Below, piece by piece: positions 9,101 to 21,400 of a stretch of DNA of 64,000 bases (positions within the stretch are counted from its first letter, which is position 1; each line of letters opens with the position of its first letter). The stretch spans positions 216,801,857-216,865,856 of the forward strand of contig BTPG01000004.1 of NCBI GenBank assembly GCA_036245525.1, written 5' to 3'. Both the position numbers and the translations under genes were made by a program. The stretch comes from Semisulcospira habei. Taxonomy: Eukaryota; Mollusca; Gastropoda; Semisulcospiridae. Below the pieces are notes generated by a model. It saw nothing but the letters and a program-made list of their open reading frames with translations. It was not told where the DNA came from and did not search any database.

Positions 9101-12100
9101 AACGGGGACGAGAGTAGCCTCCCCTGCCCATCCGGTCACGTGCCCGGTGGTGTCTCCTTTAGCCAGTTGTCTACGGAGTTACCAGCGGCAAGCGGGGAGG
9201 AGGGAGGGACCTCCGAGTCATGTCATCGGTAAGTATTTTTCGAAAAAATACATTTTAGAGAAAAATTAATTTGTTTCCTCAAAACACATTACCGATGACA
9301 TGACTGTCTGGAAGAATGCCAAAAAGGAGGAGGGTGCCGCAGAATCCCTTTCTGAAACCTCATTAGGGTCGAGGACGGCCCGTCACTCCTGATCACACAC
9401 TCCCGACAATTTTAGCGAAGTGCATACCTAAGGCGCCAGGGGCGCCTGGAGGGAGTGCTGTGCCGCAGAGATGTAGCCCACCAGAGAGAGGTTGTCGCGC
9501 TGGACCGTCAGGTCGCGGAGGTAAAAGCGGGCAAAGGTGGTTTCGGCCCGCCATCCCACTGCAGCCACAATGTCCTTAACCGCGCAGTTGCGGTCCAAAG
9601 CGAGACTTGCGGCCATAGCGCGAACTTCATGGGCGCGGATCCTCAGTGCCTCGGCTCCCTGTGGGGAGAGGTCGCAATAGGCGGACCGTATTACCCAGCG
9701 GAGCCAGGAGGAGATCGTTTGGGCAGAGATGTCAGTTCTGCCGGCGGTCAGAGGCAAAAAGAGATGAGTCCGTCCCCTCCGTACGGACTTGGAGCAACGC
9801 AGGTAGATACGGAGTGCACGCACCGGATCTTGCTGCCGAGTCTCCCGAGGAAGGTCGGGCCCCTTAAGCGGGCGAATAGCGATGACCTGAGGCGCCGTCA
9901 AGGGAGATCTAGTCTTAGCGAGAAAGGACGGATCCGGGAGAAGCTGAACGGAGCCATCCACCCGGAACTGCAGGCAGGAAGGGCGAGACGAGAGCGCGTG
10001 GAGCTCGCTGACGCGGGCTGCCGTGGCGAGGGCCACCAGGAAGCAGGTCTTCCGAGTCACGTCCGCAAAGCTGGCCAGATGGAGCGGTTCAAAACGGTCC
10101 GAATTCAGCCAGGTGAGGACCCAGGGTAGGTCCCAGCGTGGAACGAGGGAGCGGGAAATTGGACGCTGTAAGCCGAAATGCGCCATAAGGTCGGCCAGGT
10201 CCTTGCAGGCACCAGGGTCGGGACGGCCGAGGTGACGGTAGGTGTCGGCAATCATGGAGAGATAGCCACGGATCGTGATGGGAGCCAAACCTTGGTCATG
10301 GAAGAGCCAAAGGAAGAAGTCCGCGAGCTGAGGGGTCGTCAGAGCGACGGGGGAGAGACGACGGTCAGAGCACCAGGCACGAAGCACTCGCCACTTTCCC
10401 TCGTAGACACATCTGGTGGAAGGTCTGCGGGCTGAAGCGATAGCGTCCACTGCCGCACTCGAGAAGCCTCTAGCGGAGAGGGCGTGCCGCACAATCGCCA
10501 GGCGTGTAGGAAAAGTCGCTCGTGGGCAGGGGTGGAAGAGCGGCTGGCGGGGCTGCTTGAGCATCGTGCGAGGGGTGGGAAGTGGAAGGGGCGGATCCGT
10601 GGCGAGACTGAGCAGGTCGGTGGTCCAAGATCTGTCCCAGGAGAACGGGGCCACCAGGAGAAGGACTGTGTTGCACCCCCGGAGCTTGAGCAGAACTTTG
10701 GGGACCAGGACCGTCGGAGGGTAGGCGTAAGCAACTAGTCCGTCCCAAGAGATCGAGAGCGCATCGACCGCCCAGGCCAGCGGGTCGGGAATCGGGGAGA
10801 TGAAGAGGGGAAGCTGGTGGTTCCACCTGGTGGCGAAGAGGTCGACAAGGGGAGTCTCCCAACGCTCGCAGATCAGGCGAAAGATGTCCCGGCGCAGGGT
10901 CCATTCTGTGTGAAGAAGCTGGCCCCGCCGAGAGAGGGAGTCTGCCAAAACGTTCAGGTGACCTGGAATGTGACGGGCTCGTAGGGAGATGCCGCGGTCC
11001 TCGCACCAGCGAAGGAGTCGGTAGAGAAGGATGCAGAGGTCGGGCGAGCGGGTCCCTCCCTGCTTCTGTATGTAAGCGACGACCGTGGAGTTGTCGGAGA
11101 GGACAAGGAGGTCCTGCGTCCGAAGATCGGGTTCCCAAGCGCGGAGGGCCTGCCAAACCGCATTCAGCTCCAGCCAGTTGATGTGCCGCGAAGCCAGGTC
11201 CTCGTTCCAGCGGCCGGCCGCATAGCGAAAACTCGGGAGAAGGTGAGCGCCCCACCCGGCGAGACTGGCATCGACGCAGAGAGAGAGACGGGGCAGTGGT
11301 GAGGTCAGGGGAATCCCGGAGCCGAGCCAAGAAACGTCCGTCCAGCAAAGCAGATGGGGCCGCAGCATAGGGGGTATCGGCACCAGGGTGGAGAGGTCGC
11401 CGGAGGACGGTCTCCAGTGGAGGAGAAGATGCAATTGAAGAGGACGAGAGTACAGACGACCGAGGGGAAGGAGATCTGCCGCAGCACTCATCAGGCCGAG
11501 GAGCTGGAGCCACACCCTGGCGGGGACAGCCGCTTCCTGAGCTACCAGACGGGCGAGATCGGCGAGTTTCTGGATCCGAGGCTCGGGAAGACGCACTAGG
11601 TTGCGGTCGGTCACAAACTCCATCCCCAGGTGCACGAAGTGGCGAGAGGGAGTGAGGTCGGACTTGCCAGCGTTGACCAGGAAGCCGAGGCGAGACAACA
11701 GGAGTAGAAGCGCATCCCTGTCCAGGAGAAGAGAGGCCACCGACTGGTTCCGCAGAAGAAGGTCGTCCAAGTAATTGGAGATCGGGCTGGAAGAAGAACG
11801 ACGGGCTCGGGCTACCACGGCGTTCATGATCCGCGTAAACACCCACGGACTGAGGTTGAGACCGAAGGGGAGGGCCCGAAACTGGAAAGCCATCCCGTCG
11901 ATGGCAAAGCGGAGGTACCGGCGGGAGGCAGGATGGATTGGGACGTGCAGGTAGGCATCGGACAGGTCCAGGCTGATGGCAAAGTCCATGGGTTGGACGG
12001 CAGCCCGAAGGGACCTGGCTGTCTCCATCCGGAAGGATGGGGCGGCGATGAACCGATTCAGGGTGGAGAGATCGATGATCGGCCTCCACTTGCCTCCAGG

Positions 12101-12435
12101 CTTGGGGACTACGAATAGTCGGCTGTAGAAGGCGGGGGAGTCGTGGCAGGCGACGACCTCCGTCGCGGCTTTCTGGAGAAGAGCAGCGACTTCTCCACGA
12201 AGGGCAACGGCTTTGGGCGGATCTGCAGGGGAGAGCGCCGAAGCGGGGGCGGGGAACGGAAGGAGATGAGAAGACCGTCTGAGACAATGGAGAGGATCCA
12301 CGGGTTGTCCGGAAACAGGGAGCGCCAGACGTCTCCGTGCAGGGCGAGCCTCCCGCCGACAGATTGATTGATTGTACATTGCTTAACGTCCCGACAGCAA
12401 CAAGGCTTTCTCAGGACGTGCCTGCACTGCTTGTG

Positions 12436-12466
<31 letters not shown>

Positions 12467-15400
12467 CAACTAAACAGAACATTGAATGTATGTCGCCAGC
12501 CGGTCAAACACATTAAATAAACCTAACACATGGGGCCTAAATAAAGCTAAGACCATTTAGCAACACACATCCAATATCAAGAGCTACAGGCAGTGCAGAC
12601 AGTAGGGAGAGTTTAAAAAAGGCAAATACAGGTGAATGGACCTCGGGTAGACAGAAACACATGCCCCAGAATAGAGAGGAAAAACCCACCCTGTGGGGCT
12701 GACCAGGGTGACCCTGGGAACTAAAAAATACCTAACCCCACCCAAGTCCCCCAGGGCAGACCCGGGTCTCCCGCCGACAGGGGACCCTGAAGCGGACGGC
12801 GGGGGGCAGTAGTCAGGGGGCCCTCCCACACCCAGAGCGGCGGGCGGGCTTGGGCCAGGCCGGGACAGCTGGGCGGGCAGGACGAGCGGGGCGGGCGCGG
12901 CCAGGACCGGGCGCACGAAGGGAGGGGCGAGAACGGGAGGCCGAGGCGGAGGCTGGGGCCGTAGAGGAGGGTCTGACGAACCGCAGGGCGCGACCCAAGG
13001 CCTTGCGGGCTGGCGGAAAGCGAGACGAGGGAGCGCTGGGCCAACGGTCCTTGTTGGCTTCCTTCAGGGCCTGCCAGGAAGGGCCGAAGAGGAGGGGAGC
13101 GCCGACTGGAGCCCGGCGGAGCTGCGATCTCACATCAGGGGGAAGACCCGGGCAGGACAGGAGCACCGCATCACGCCGCATCAGATCGCAGTTGGCGGCC
13201 GCTGTCATGGCGTTGACGGAAGAGTGGTAGGCCGCTCGATTGGCCGCAACTGCCAGGGAGTGAAGGTCCGACAGCAGTGGAGAAGCGGAAGGAAGCCAGG
13301 CCGCCTCGATACGGTTGATGAAGGCTTGCGTTAGCAGCTCCAAGAAACCGGAACAAGCGAGAGCGTTGCGGACGAGGGAGGCAGTACGCTCCAAACCTCG
13401 AGGCAGGACACGCTTGAGCTGGGAAGCGCTGCCGGCGAGCACTAGGGCAGGCGGATCCACGGGAGGCAGAGGGCATGAGAAGGACTGCGAGTGGCCGGCG
13501 TACCAGGCCTGCCGAAAGGCTATGTCAACTCCGGAAGGCCAGCGACGGTCGGTGAAGAAGTCAGAGACCGGCGCGGCGTCTCGCTGGAGATGCGCAGAAA
13601 GGGCGTCTGAAAGGTCGTGGAAGGAAGGCGGCTGTGGAAGCGACTTGAATCTCTTCACCTCACGCGCAGCGTCCACAAAGGCGGCCGCTTTCCTCTTCAG
13701 TGGCGGGGAAGAAGGGCACGAATCCGCGGGCAGGCAGGCCGCTATGAGCCGGGCGGCGTCGTCCAAGGCTCGGAGAGTCTCGGCACACGGGGTGGACAGG
13801 GTAGCTGGAGACGCCGGGTCCTCCACGAGCGAGGGGGAACGACTGCCGGACCCAAGGAAGGCCGAAACAGAGTCCTCCGGCAGCAGGCTTAAGGTCTCTC
13901 CATCGATGGCAGGAGGTGGCTGGGGAGAAGCCCGAAGCACAGGTGGCAGACCGGCGCGCACAGGTGGCGGAGGAAGAGCCGAGGGGCTAGGCTGCCGACG
14001 CCGTGGGGAAGTGGAAGGCGAAGGATGCTTAGAACGACGCGAGCGCCGGTCCCGGGATCGACTACGCCGAGAACGAGGCGGAGTCCTGACTATGACTCCT
14101 ACGAGGGGAGCGCGGAGAGCGGCGCCGAGAGGACCAGGGTTGCGGCGAACGACTGCGCCGACGGGAAGCATAGGAAGAAGCTGAGCGTGACGACGAAGAA
14201 TGCCGGGGGCTACGAATCCTATCGCCGCGACGGTGGCTAAGCCGACGGTCCCTAGAGCGGCGCCTGGAAGAACGGGAACGGTCTGTCCGGTCACGCGCAG
14301 GCGGACGAGGAGACGAATGTCGCGGTACCCGCTGGTCGTAGAAGTCTGCGGGCTTAGAAGGAGGGGCCATAAGGCCGACACGTCTAGAACCAGGCGACAG
14401 GGGTCGCAGTGCTTGGGGCTCCTGCCGGAGCGGGGCACGACTAGACGGAGAGGCCGAAAGGCCGACGCGTCTGCGAACAGGCGACAGTGGTCGCAGTGCT
14501 CGGGGCTCCTTCTCAAGGAGCGGGGCACGAATAGACGAAGGGGCCGAAAGGCCAACGCGTGTACTCACAGACGACAGCGGTCGCAGTGCACGGGGCTCCT
14601 TCGCAAGGAGCGGGGCACGACTGGATGGAGAGGCCAAAAGGCCGACGCGTGTACTCACAGGCGACAGTGGTCGCAGTGCTCGGGGCTCCTTCTCAAGGAG
14701 CGGGGCACCATTAGACGAAGAGGCCGAAGGGCCAACGTGTGTACTCACAGGCGACAGCGGTCGCAGTGCTCGGGGCTCCTTCTCAAGGAGCGGGGCACCA
14801 TTAGACGGAGAGGCCGCAATGCCGACGCGTCTGCTAACAGGCGACAGCGGTCGCAGTGCTCGGGGCTCCTTCTCAAGGAGCGGGGCACCATTAGACGGAG
14901 AGGTAGCAATGCCGACGCGTCTGCTAACAGGCGACAGAGGTCGCAGTGCCCGGGGCTCATGGAGGGGGGCACTAAGCCGGCTAGGCGACTCGCCGGAGGA
15001 GTCAGCGGGCAAGGGCGGTGCGGACACCGTAGCAGCAATAGTCTTACCGAGAAGACGAGGTGTGCATATCTCCACGTCCGAGGGGGGGAGCTGGACTGGG
15101 TCCCGGCGAGCTGTGACAGGTCGGTCGCGCCGGTAGAACCTCCAAAGCTCCGACCAACGAACCTCCGGCCACGAAGAGCAGACAGTGCAGGGGAGGTCCG
15201 AGGAGCAGCCGGAACACGGAAGACAGAATTTATGCCGGTCACTGGGCCACTGAAAGTCGCCGCACAGGGGACAGGTGCGCACTTGATAACTGCAACACAA
15301 ACCGAAAGGTGAGAGGCGACCGGTGGCGGGAAACTAACCCGCCAAAATAAGTTCCGAACGAGAAAACGAGTGAAGCTCAAGCCGAAACGCGGGAAGAAAC

Positions 15401-18400
15401 AAAACAGGTCGCGACGAGACTGACATCCGGCCCAGCCAGGCGAGACGAAGGAAACGGCCGAGACGTTACCTTTCCATGGCGGCGCCGAAGCGCAAACCAC
15501 CGTGAGCGACGAGAAGACGCAGCAAGGCCACAGGCCCGGTAGCAGCACGAGGCGCAGACGAGGGCTGGTAGAGAAGGAAGGCCACGCCAGAAGCGGAAGA
15601 CGAGAAGCTAGGCGAAGGCAGAGCGGAAAGGCCGGTCTGAAGCGTACAAGTCTACGAAGGGTCAGAGGCTGTGGAAACGCGTGCGAACGCTAACAGCGAA
15701 GTAGACAACTGGCTAAAGGAGACACCACCGGGCACGTGACCGGATGGGCAGGGGAGGCTACTCTCGTCCCTGTTAGGGATCCCCGAGAGCCTCCTGGGGG
15801 GACCCTTTGGGTCTTAGGCTAAAATTGGTAAGCAAGTAGACTATTTCCAGACAGTCATGTCATCGGTAATGTGTTTTGAGGAAACAAATACTTACAGATG
15901 GCATTACTCAACTGGCCCTCCCGCCTGCCCCGCTTGCCGCCGGAGTGCTTTAGCGTTCAACTGGCGTGACACCGGCACATGTGCCCGGATGAGGAGGGAA
16001 GGGAGGCTACTCGGGCCCTGGTAACGGCTCCAGGAGTTGCCTCCCTGGTTGTGTATGAATACACAACGATTTTTAGGCTGAAATCGTTAAAGCTGAGAAA
16101 CAGTCAAAAAACTCCGCCCCGCATGTGTTTTAAAAAAACTTTGCAGGACCCAGTGAGGGACCTGTCTTCGTGAACGTTCGGCTACCTTCGGCAAACCGGT
16201 TTGCAACTCAGTTGACTGAGTTTTCAACTGCGTCTGTCGTGCTGGCAAAACTCCCGTGAAAAAGACAGGCCACTTCCTGTATGCAGCGAGTGGGAACCGC
16301 GATCACCGATCTAAATCAGCGATATTTCTACTGATATCAACAGTAGCAGACGACACTCGACCACCCGACGGACAGAGCAGGCCATTTGTGTCTTGCCTGG
16401 ACGCAAACTGGATATGGACCAGGCCGAGCTATCCGTAAGTTACACAGTACAGCCTGAAGCTTTATTTGATATCGGAAGGGTGAGGAAGGAGGGGTTATTT
16501 GTCGTTTTGTGTTTGTTATTATATCTTTTCATCTGGAGTGGCCTACAGCAAATATTTTTTTCCATACGAAAGGCAGCTACTAAAAATCAGCTTGACCCAT
16601 GGCGACCTAAGATTGATCTCCCTTGTATCTTTTGGCATTCATGTAAACAGTTGATTCTCTCTCTCTCTCTCTCTCATCCAATTTACTGTGTTGGCTGTAC
16701 ATCACAATGCTTCTTTATTTATTTATATTAGCCTATATTGGACTGGATGTATGTGTTGAAGAAATTCGTTCACAAAGTGTCAGGAGTCATACTTACAGCT
16801 TGTACAGCCGTACATTCTGCCATCATAGTCCCCAGCGCGTAAAAATCCGTGGCTGTCGGTCAGTTTCAAAGTGTCACAGAATCGTCTGCTGTTGTCCGAT
16901 CTGCTAATCGCGATGATTTCCGTGCAACAGGAAGTGATCCGTCGTTTCTCAAGAGTTTTGCAAGCTCGGGATACGCAGTTGCCAACTCCGTCAACTGAGT
17001 TACGAACTGATTTAACCCACTTAGGGGCAGGGCCCAAGCTGGGTCCTGTAGAGTCTTTTTAAAACACGTGCTGGGCGGGTTTTTCTCATTGCACCTCAGC
17101 TTTAAGCTAAGTGTATCCGCCACAGTAATGCCATCGGTAATGTATTTTGAGGAAACAAAGAGTATAATTTTTTTGTTTGTTTGTAGGATTTCAAAAAGAA
17201 AATAATTAGTGGAATGTCATGTTCAATGAACATATTTTCCACCAACATTTTCCTTAGAAAAAAAAGTTTTATGCAATAAATTTTGATAGGAATTTATGAT
17301 CACGATGAAAGATATAACACATTCACTGCTGATAAAAAGCAAACACGATCCAGCCGCAAGAGACATAGATCCTCATGAGCCCCCCCAATTGTGGGGGCTC
17401 ATGAGGATCTATGCTTCTTGCTCACATTACTTTGTATCCATGCTCTTTGGATGGCCAAGGCACTTCGGTATTGGACTGACAAATATTTCAGACGCTGGAA
17501 ATGACGGGGGTCAATGCACTGAACGCACCCATAGTGAAACATGGAGGTGTTCATTCTGCGACGGGTCATTGGGTACGGCATCAGCCTCAGATCCACCCCC
17601 CTCTGTCTAGCCTGCTTCAAAAACGTGAACACCTGAAAAACATCAATCAAGCATCCAGTCAACCAATGAAGAAATAAATAAACGAATCAATGAAATGAAA
17701 GATCATAAAGAAACAAAACTGACCATCATTCAGGTGGCTGTAGCACTTTTAAAGATTCTCAGGTCAAAGGTCACCAAAAGCTTAAACCAGGATCTAGGAC
17801 ACATACCCACTTAAATGAAAAGGCGAGACTGCCAGTGCTAATAATTTAGGAATAATTTAACATGCCCACTTAGATAATGACCCACCAAACATTTTCCTTT
17901 GTCCATACGACGTTAAAAAAAAAAAAAGACGACACTTTTTAGCTACAGCGCCAGTCGAGGTCTGTGAACCAGGATACCGACGTCTCTGTGGAACGACACA
18001 TCTTCCAGCAATCTGATCAGGACTGGACAGTCTTTCAAGCAAGTTGGAAACTTTTCCTCAAGAGGCAGCAGAAAGAAGTAAAAAAAAAAGCCCAACGTAA
18101 TCTATACTATAGGTCGGGGTTGACACTTGGTTGGTCAGGGAGGGAGGGGGGTGTGGGGGAGAGGAGGGGTGATGGGGTGGAGGGAGATAATTAACCCATT
18201 TATCCCCAACGCTTGAACACCTGAAGGCGCCAAGCCGATCTGGCACTACCCTTGAATTATCATGGTCCATCCATCTCCTGCAACTGGTATATGATAGTTT
18301 AGTGACACCTGCGAAATTTAGGAAATGTGGCCTTGTGGCTGAATGGGTTAATGGAGAGTGAACTGAACTGAAACTTCATTTTTTAAGGACAAAGACAGTA

Positions 18401-21400
18401 GGCACGCAGGCCTTTTTACACGTAGAGTGGGGCAGATGAGAAGAATACTTATCTAGATCCCCTTACCCTAAATGGCGGTTTCCTGGGATTAAACTTGAAT
18501 GCCTCTTTGTGCGCCAAATCTGCTTTTCTGCCAGCATCCTCAAGGAAGCGATAATCTGAAAGAAAAGAGATACGAGAACAATTTAACCGTAAAGCCCTGG
18601 ATGCGGATTGATGAACAGACGTATGCATAGAAATATCACTCTTTAGTATTTATGACCGATACAAAAGAGTAATATTTCTATAAGTCTGTTCGTTGTTTAT
18701 AAAATATGATGCATGTACGGGCTTTCCTTGCACAATACCTGTGATACTAGCCAGTATGATACCAGAGTGATGTGTGTGTTTGCAGTTGCCAAATCCACAA
18801 TATGCAATATCTATTAGTATTATCTTTGTTTTAAGTCATTATGTCTTACCTGTGTGTTTTATGTGTGTGAGACAATGAAATTTTCCATTTTATGCTTGTT
18901 GTTTAATGAATAATAAAGTTTATTCAATTTAATTCAATTGACCATGACAGTAAGCGCCAAACTATTCTGACACCTCCCTTGAACTACCATGGTTGATTTG
19001 GATTTTAGAGGACAACTATTTCGTACCTGGGACACAATGGGTTAATACACTGAGCCCTAAGGGAGCGTGCATCGGAGCACACAACATTTTTCACAAATTT
19101 ATATCTTCCCAAAGACCAACTCTCTTTACCAATCTTAGAGCAAATATCATTTCATGGTGGGACCGAAAAAAAAGTTGAATCCTGAAGCGAGGGTCTTGGG
19201 GGACTTTTTAAGTGAAAAAAAAAAAAAATTGGGGGGGGGGGGGGGGGGGGGGGGGGAATCCGGCTGTAGCCGGAAAAGTCCCACCCATGTCATTTAGTGC
19301 CAGTTGACCTAACACAATTTATTTTCAAGAAACTTGAACACTGTGTCAGTTTTGCTATACAGTCGTAAAACATTTATTTCACGAAATGACTGATCTCCGT
19401 CAGTTTCCTGCTGGGTTCTATTAGGGTATTGAAAATGGCTTTGTTCTCGTCTTTTCACAAAATTGTACAACTGCAAAGTAATAACAACGAATCACAGAGT
19501 TTTTTTATATTTTTAAATAGCCCATATGACGCCAACTGACACTAAATTATATTTGTTCTTAAAGTCGTACCGATAAAATGTGAACTCTGATGTCAAATGG
19601 CCTAGAGACTATTCTAGTGTGTGTACTAAAACAGGCGTTAATTTAAAGAAAAAGTTCATATTTATGTTAAAACTTTGACTGATTACACAAGCAACCTTTA
19701 ACTCATTCATGGCCAGCCGCATCCGTATGCGCGGCATAAGCCGCACATCTGGATGCGGCTGGCCGCAAATGAGTGAAAATGTTTACAATATCCTTCAAGC
19801 GCACGACACACACGTCTTAGTGAAAAAGCCAAACACACTCTCCCGAATCTCTTATGAAAACTTTCGTTGGAATTTTCTGGTTCTGATGAACAGTCTCCAG
19901 GGTCTTCATCAAAATCATTTCCAGGCCCTAGGCGAATAAGGCCAAGAACCTCGAGGACAGTGATGCACATTTTTGCGCTTGCAACCACTTTGTACGCTCA
20001 ATTCGTTGTGAAGGGAAACCAACACTTTCTGGTTGTACCACACTAAAATAGGTCAAGGGATAAAGGCCAAGGTGTTGCTTGTCACTGATGTAAGTCAGTC
20101 ATGATAGCAGAAACGCTGTACTGCTGGAAACATGGTCCTTCTGACATGACCCCTCTGTTCAACTATAGTCGCTCATGGCGGCCTACATGTAAGTCGACTA
20201 AAGTTGACTATGGCGGTAAAAGAGTTAACAGCTGAGGATCTTCGATGCTGAACTGACAATTATTTTTAAAATGCAATCTGCATCCACTGGCAGTGAAGGG
20301 GTTAAGCTCATTCAGGCATGGGAATTAGAAAAGTGCAAAAAGTCTGAAACTAGGGGGGTCCAGGGGCATGCCCCACCCCCCCCCTCCCCTCCGGGAAATT
20401 GCGCAAGATGGGAAGCGAGCATGAAAAGAGTGCGTTCAGTGTTGTATTGCTCGCTTGCATGGTAAAGTAATGACTGCGTTTCAGCCACAATAGTTGACGC
20501 GTAACTCTAGCGGGTGACATATCACTTGAACGAATGCCTCGCAGTGTATAATGACCTGTGCTCAGTTACTTTTTGCACCCCAATTTTTTATTTTTTTTTT
20601 TGCGGATAATTTTTTTCTGTGGGCGGCTGAGCAAATCATTTCGGCGGAAATTTGCCTTTAGGCGGACAATTCCCACGCCTGCTCATTACAACAGGGGTTG
20701 GTGTGAGTGAATATACATGTTCATTATTACCACTCAGCAAGTGAGTCTCTGTAAACTCTTTGACAGAAACGTAAGAGGCCTTGTCTCGTTTCCCTGTACA
20801 GCCACTGTCCTCCTTGTGTTGCTGTACACATGGCAGAGAGCATGTTCGCACCAGACAACCGGGACAGCGATAACAGGCATCTGCCGACTCGCACAATTCA
20901 CATCTGACAAAAGATTAAAAAATAATGTGAATTATAAATGTATGCAAAATCACCGCTCCACACTGTCTCCCGTGCAAGAGAGAGCCTTTAGAAAATGGCA
21001 AGCAGCATATCAGGTCAGTTGGACACCAAATCGTGGCCAAGGCCATATATGCGCTTGTACTTGTAGTAAAAGAATGTCTAGTTGAGACTTTGAATAAACC
21101 TTTTCCGCCCTTTGAGTTCGAGTGTCAGTAGCGGTTTTAGTCGCGATGATTCCCATAGGAATCATCGTGACTAAAACCGCTACTGACACGCAAAGGTTTA
21201 CTTTGTGTAAACAGTTGAACAATATCTTTACAATTTTTTCTGTCACTTCAATCTGAAGAATCACATTTCAAGCCCAGACTGCAGTGTATCAGTACTTCAT
21301 ACAACCACAAGCGTGTAAAATTGACTAGGATTCAACCAGGTGGGATTAAATCCCTTTTCTATGTAGCCACATGCCTGTGTCTATGATACACACCGACAGT

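Larger units (their letters stand above)
8970..15889 (-). mobile_element. DIRS-like retrotransposon E2 (complete, minus strand)
   Basis: Both ends are present. The terminal repeats 8970-9174 and 15701-15889 are inverted copies apart from their outer tips, and the ICR at 9217-9304 matches the two outer tips joined together. Reading on the minus strand, the genes are gag (15477 to 12813), RT-RNase H-recombinase (to 9428) and a 3' UTR. A 405-bp SINE-like insertion (12363-12767) sits between gag and RT, gag has a frameshift near 14085, and a deletion of about 16 bp shifts the RT N-terminus near 12226. The recombinase and RT core frames are intact. It is inserted in E3 without a target duplication. 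Confidence 0.9.
8385..17154. mobile_element. Rearranged DIRS remnant E3, host of E2
   Basis: The left part (8385-8868) is a minus-oriented DIRS 3' end: terminal repeat, ICR (8640-8727), 3' UTR and a tip of recombinase. From about 8870 the sequence turns round: a plus-oriented 3' UTR, ICR (interrupted at 8969/15890 by E2), terminal repeat (15890-16085 and 17105-17154, interrupted by a 1-kb fold-back) and outer end. The two halves match each other inverted, for example GGCACATGTGCCGG near 8550 and its partner near 15995. The family is related to E2 but distinct. No usable coding capacity remains. Confidence 0.65.

Noticed and set aside
9455..10129. Plus-strand 224-codon protein and other plus-strand frames across 9.4-15.7 kb
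   Set aside because: Antisense shadows of the GC-rich DIRS genes.
1..15889. Integrated retrovirus or LTR element
   Set aside because: There are no direct LTRs, protease or integrase; a tyrosine recombinase, inverted termini and ICR define DIRS.
20225..20304. Additional TTAA hairpin MITE
   Set aside because: It has TTAA at both ends but no clear palindrome or terminal inverted repeat.
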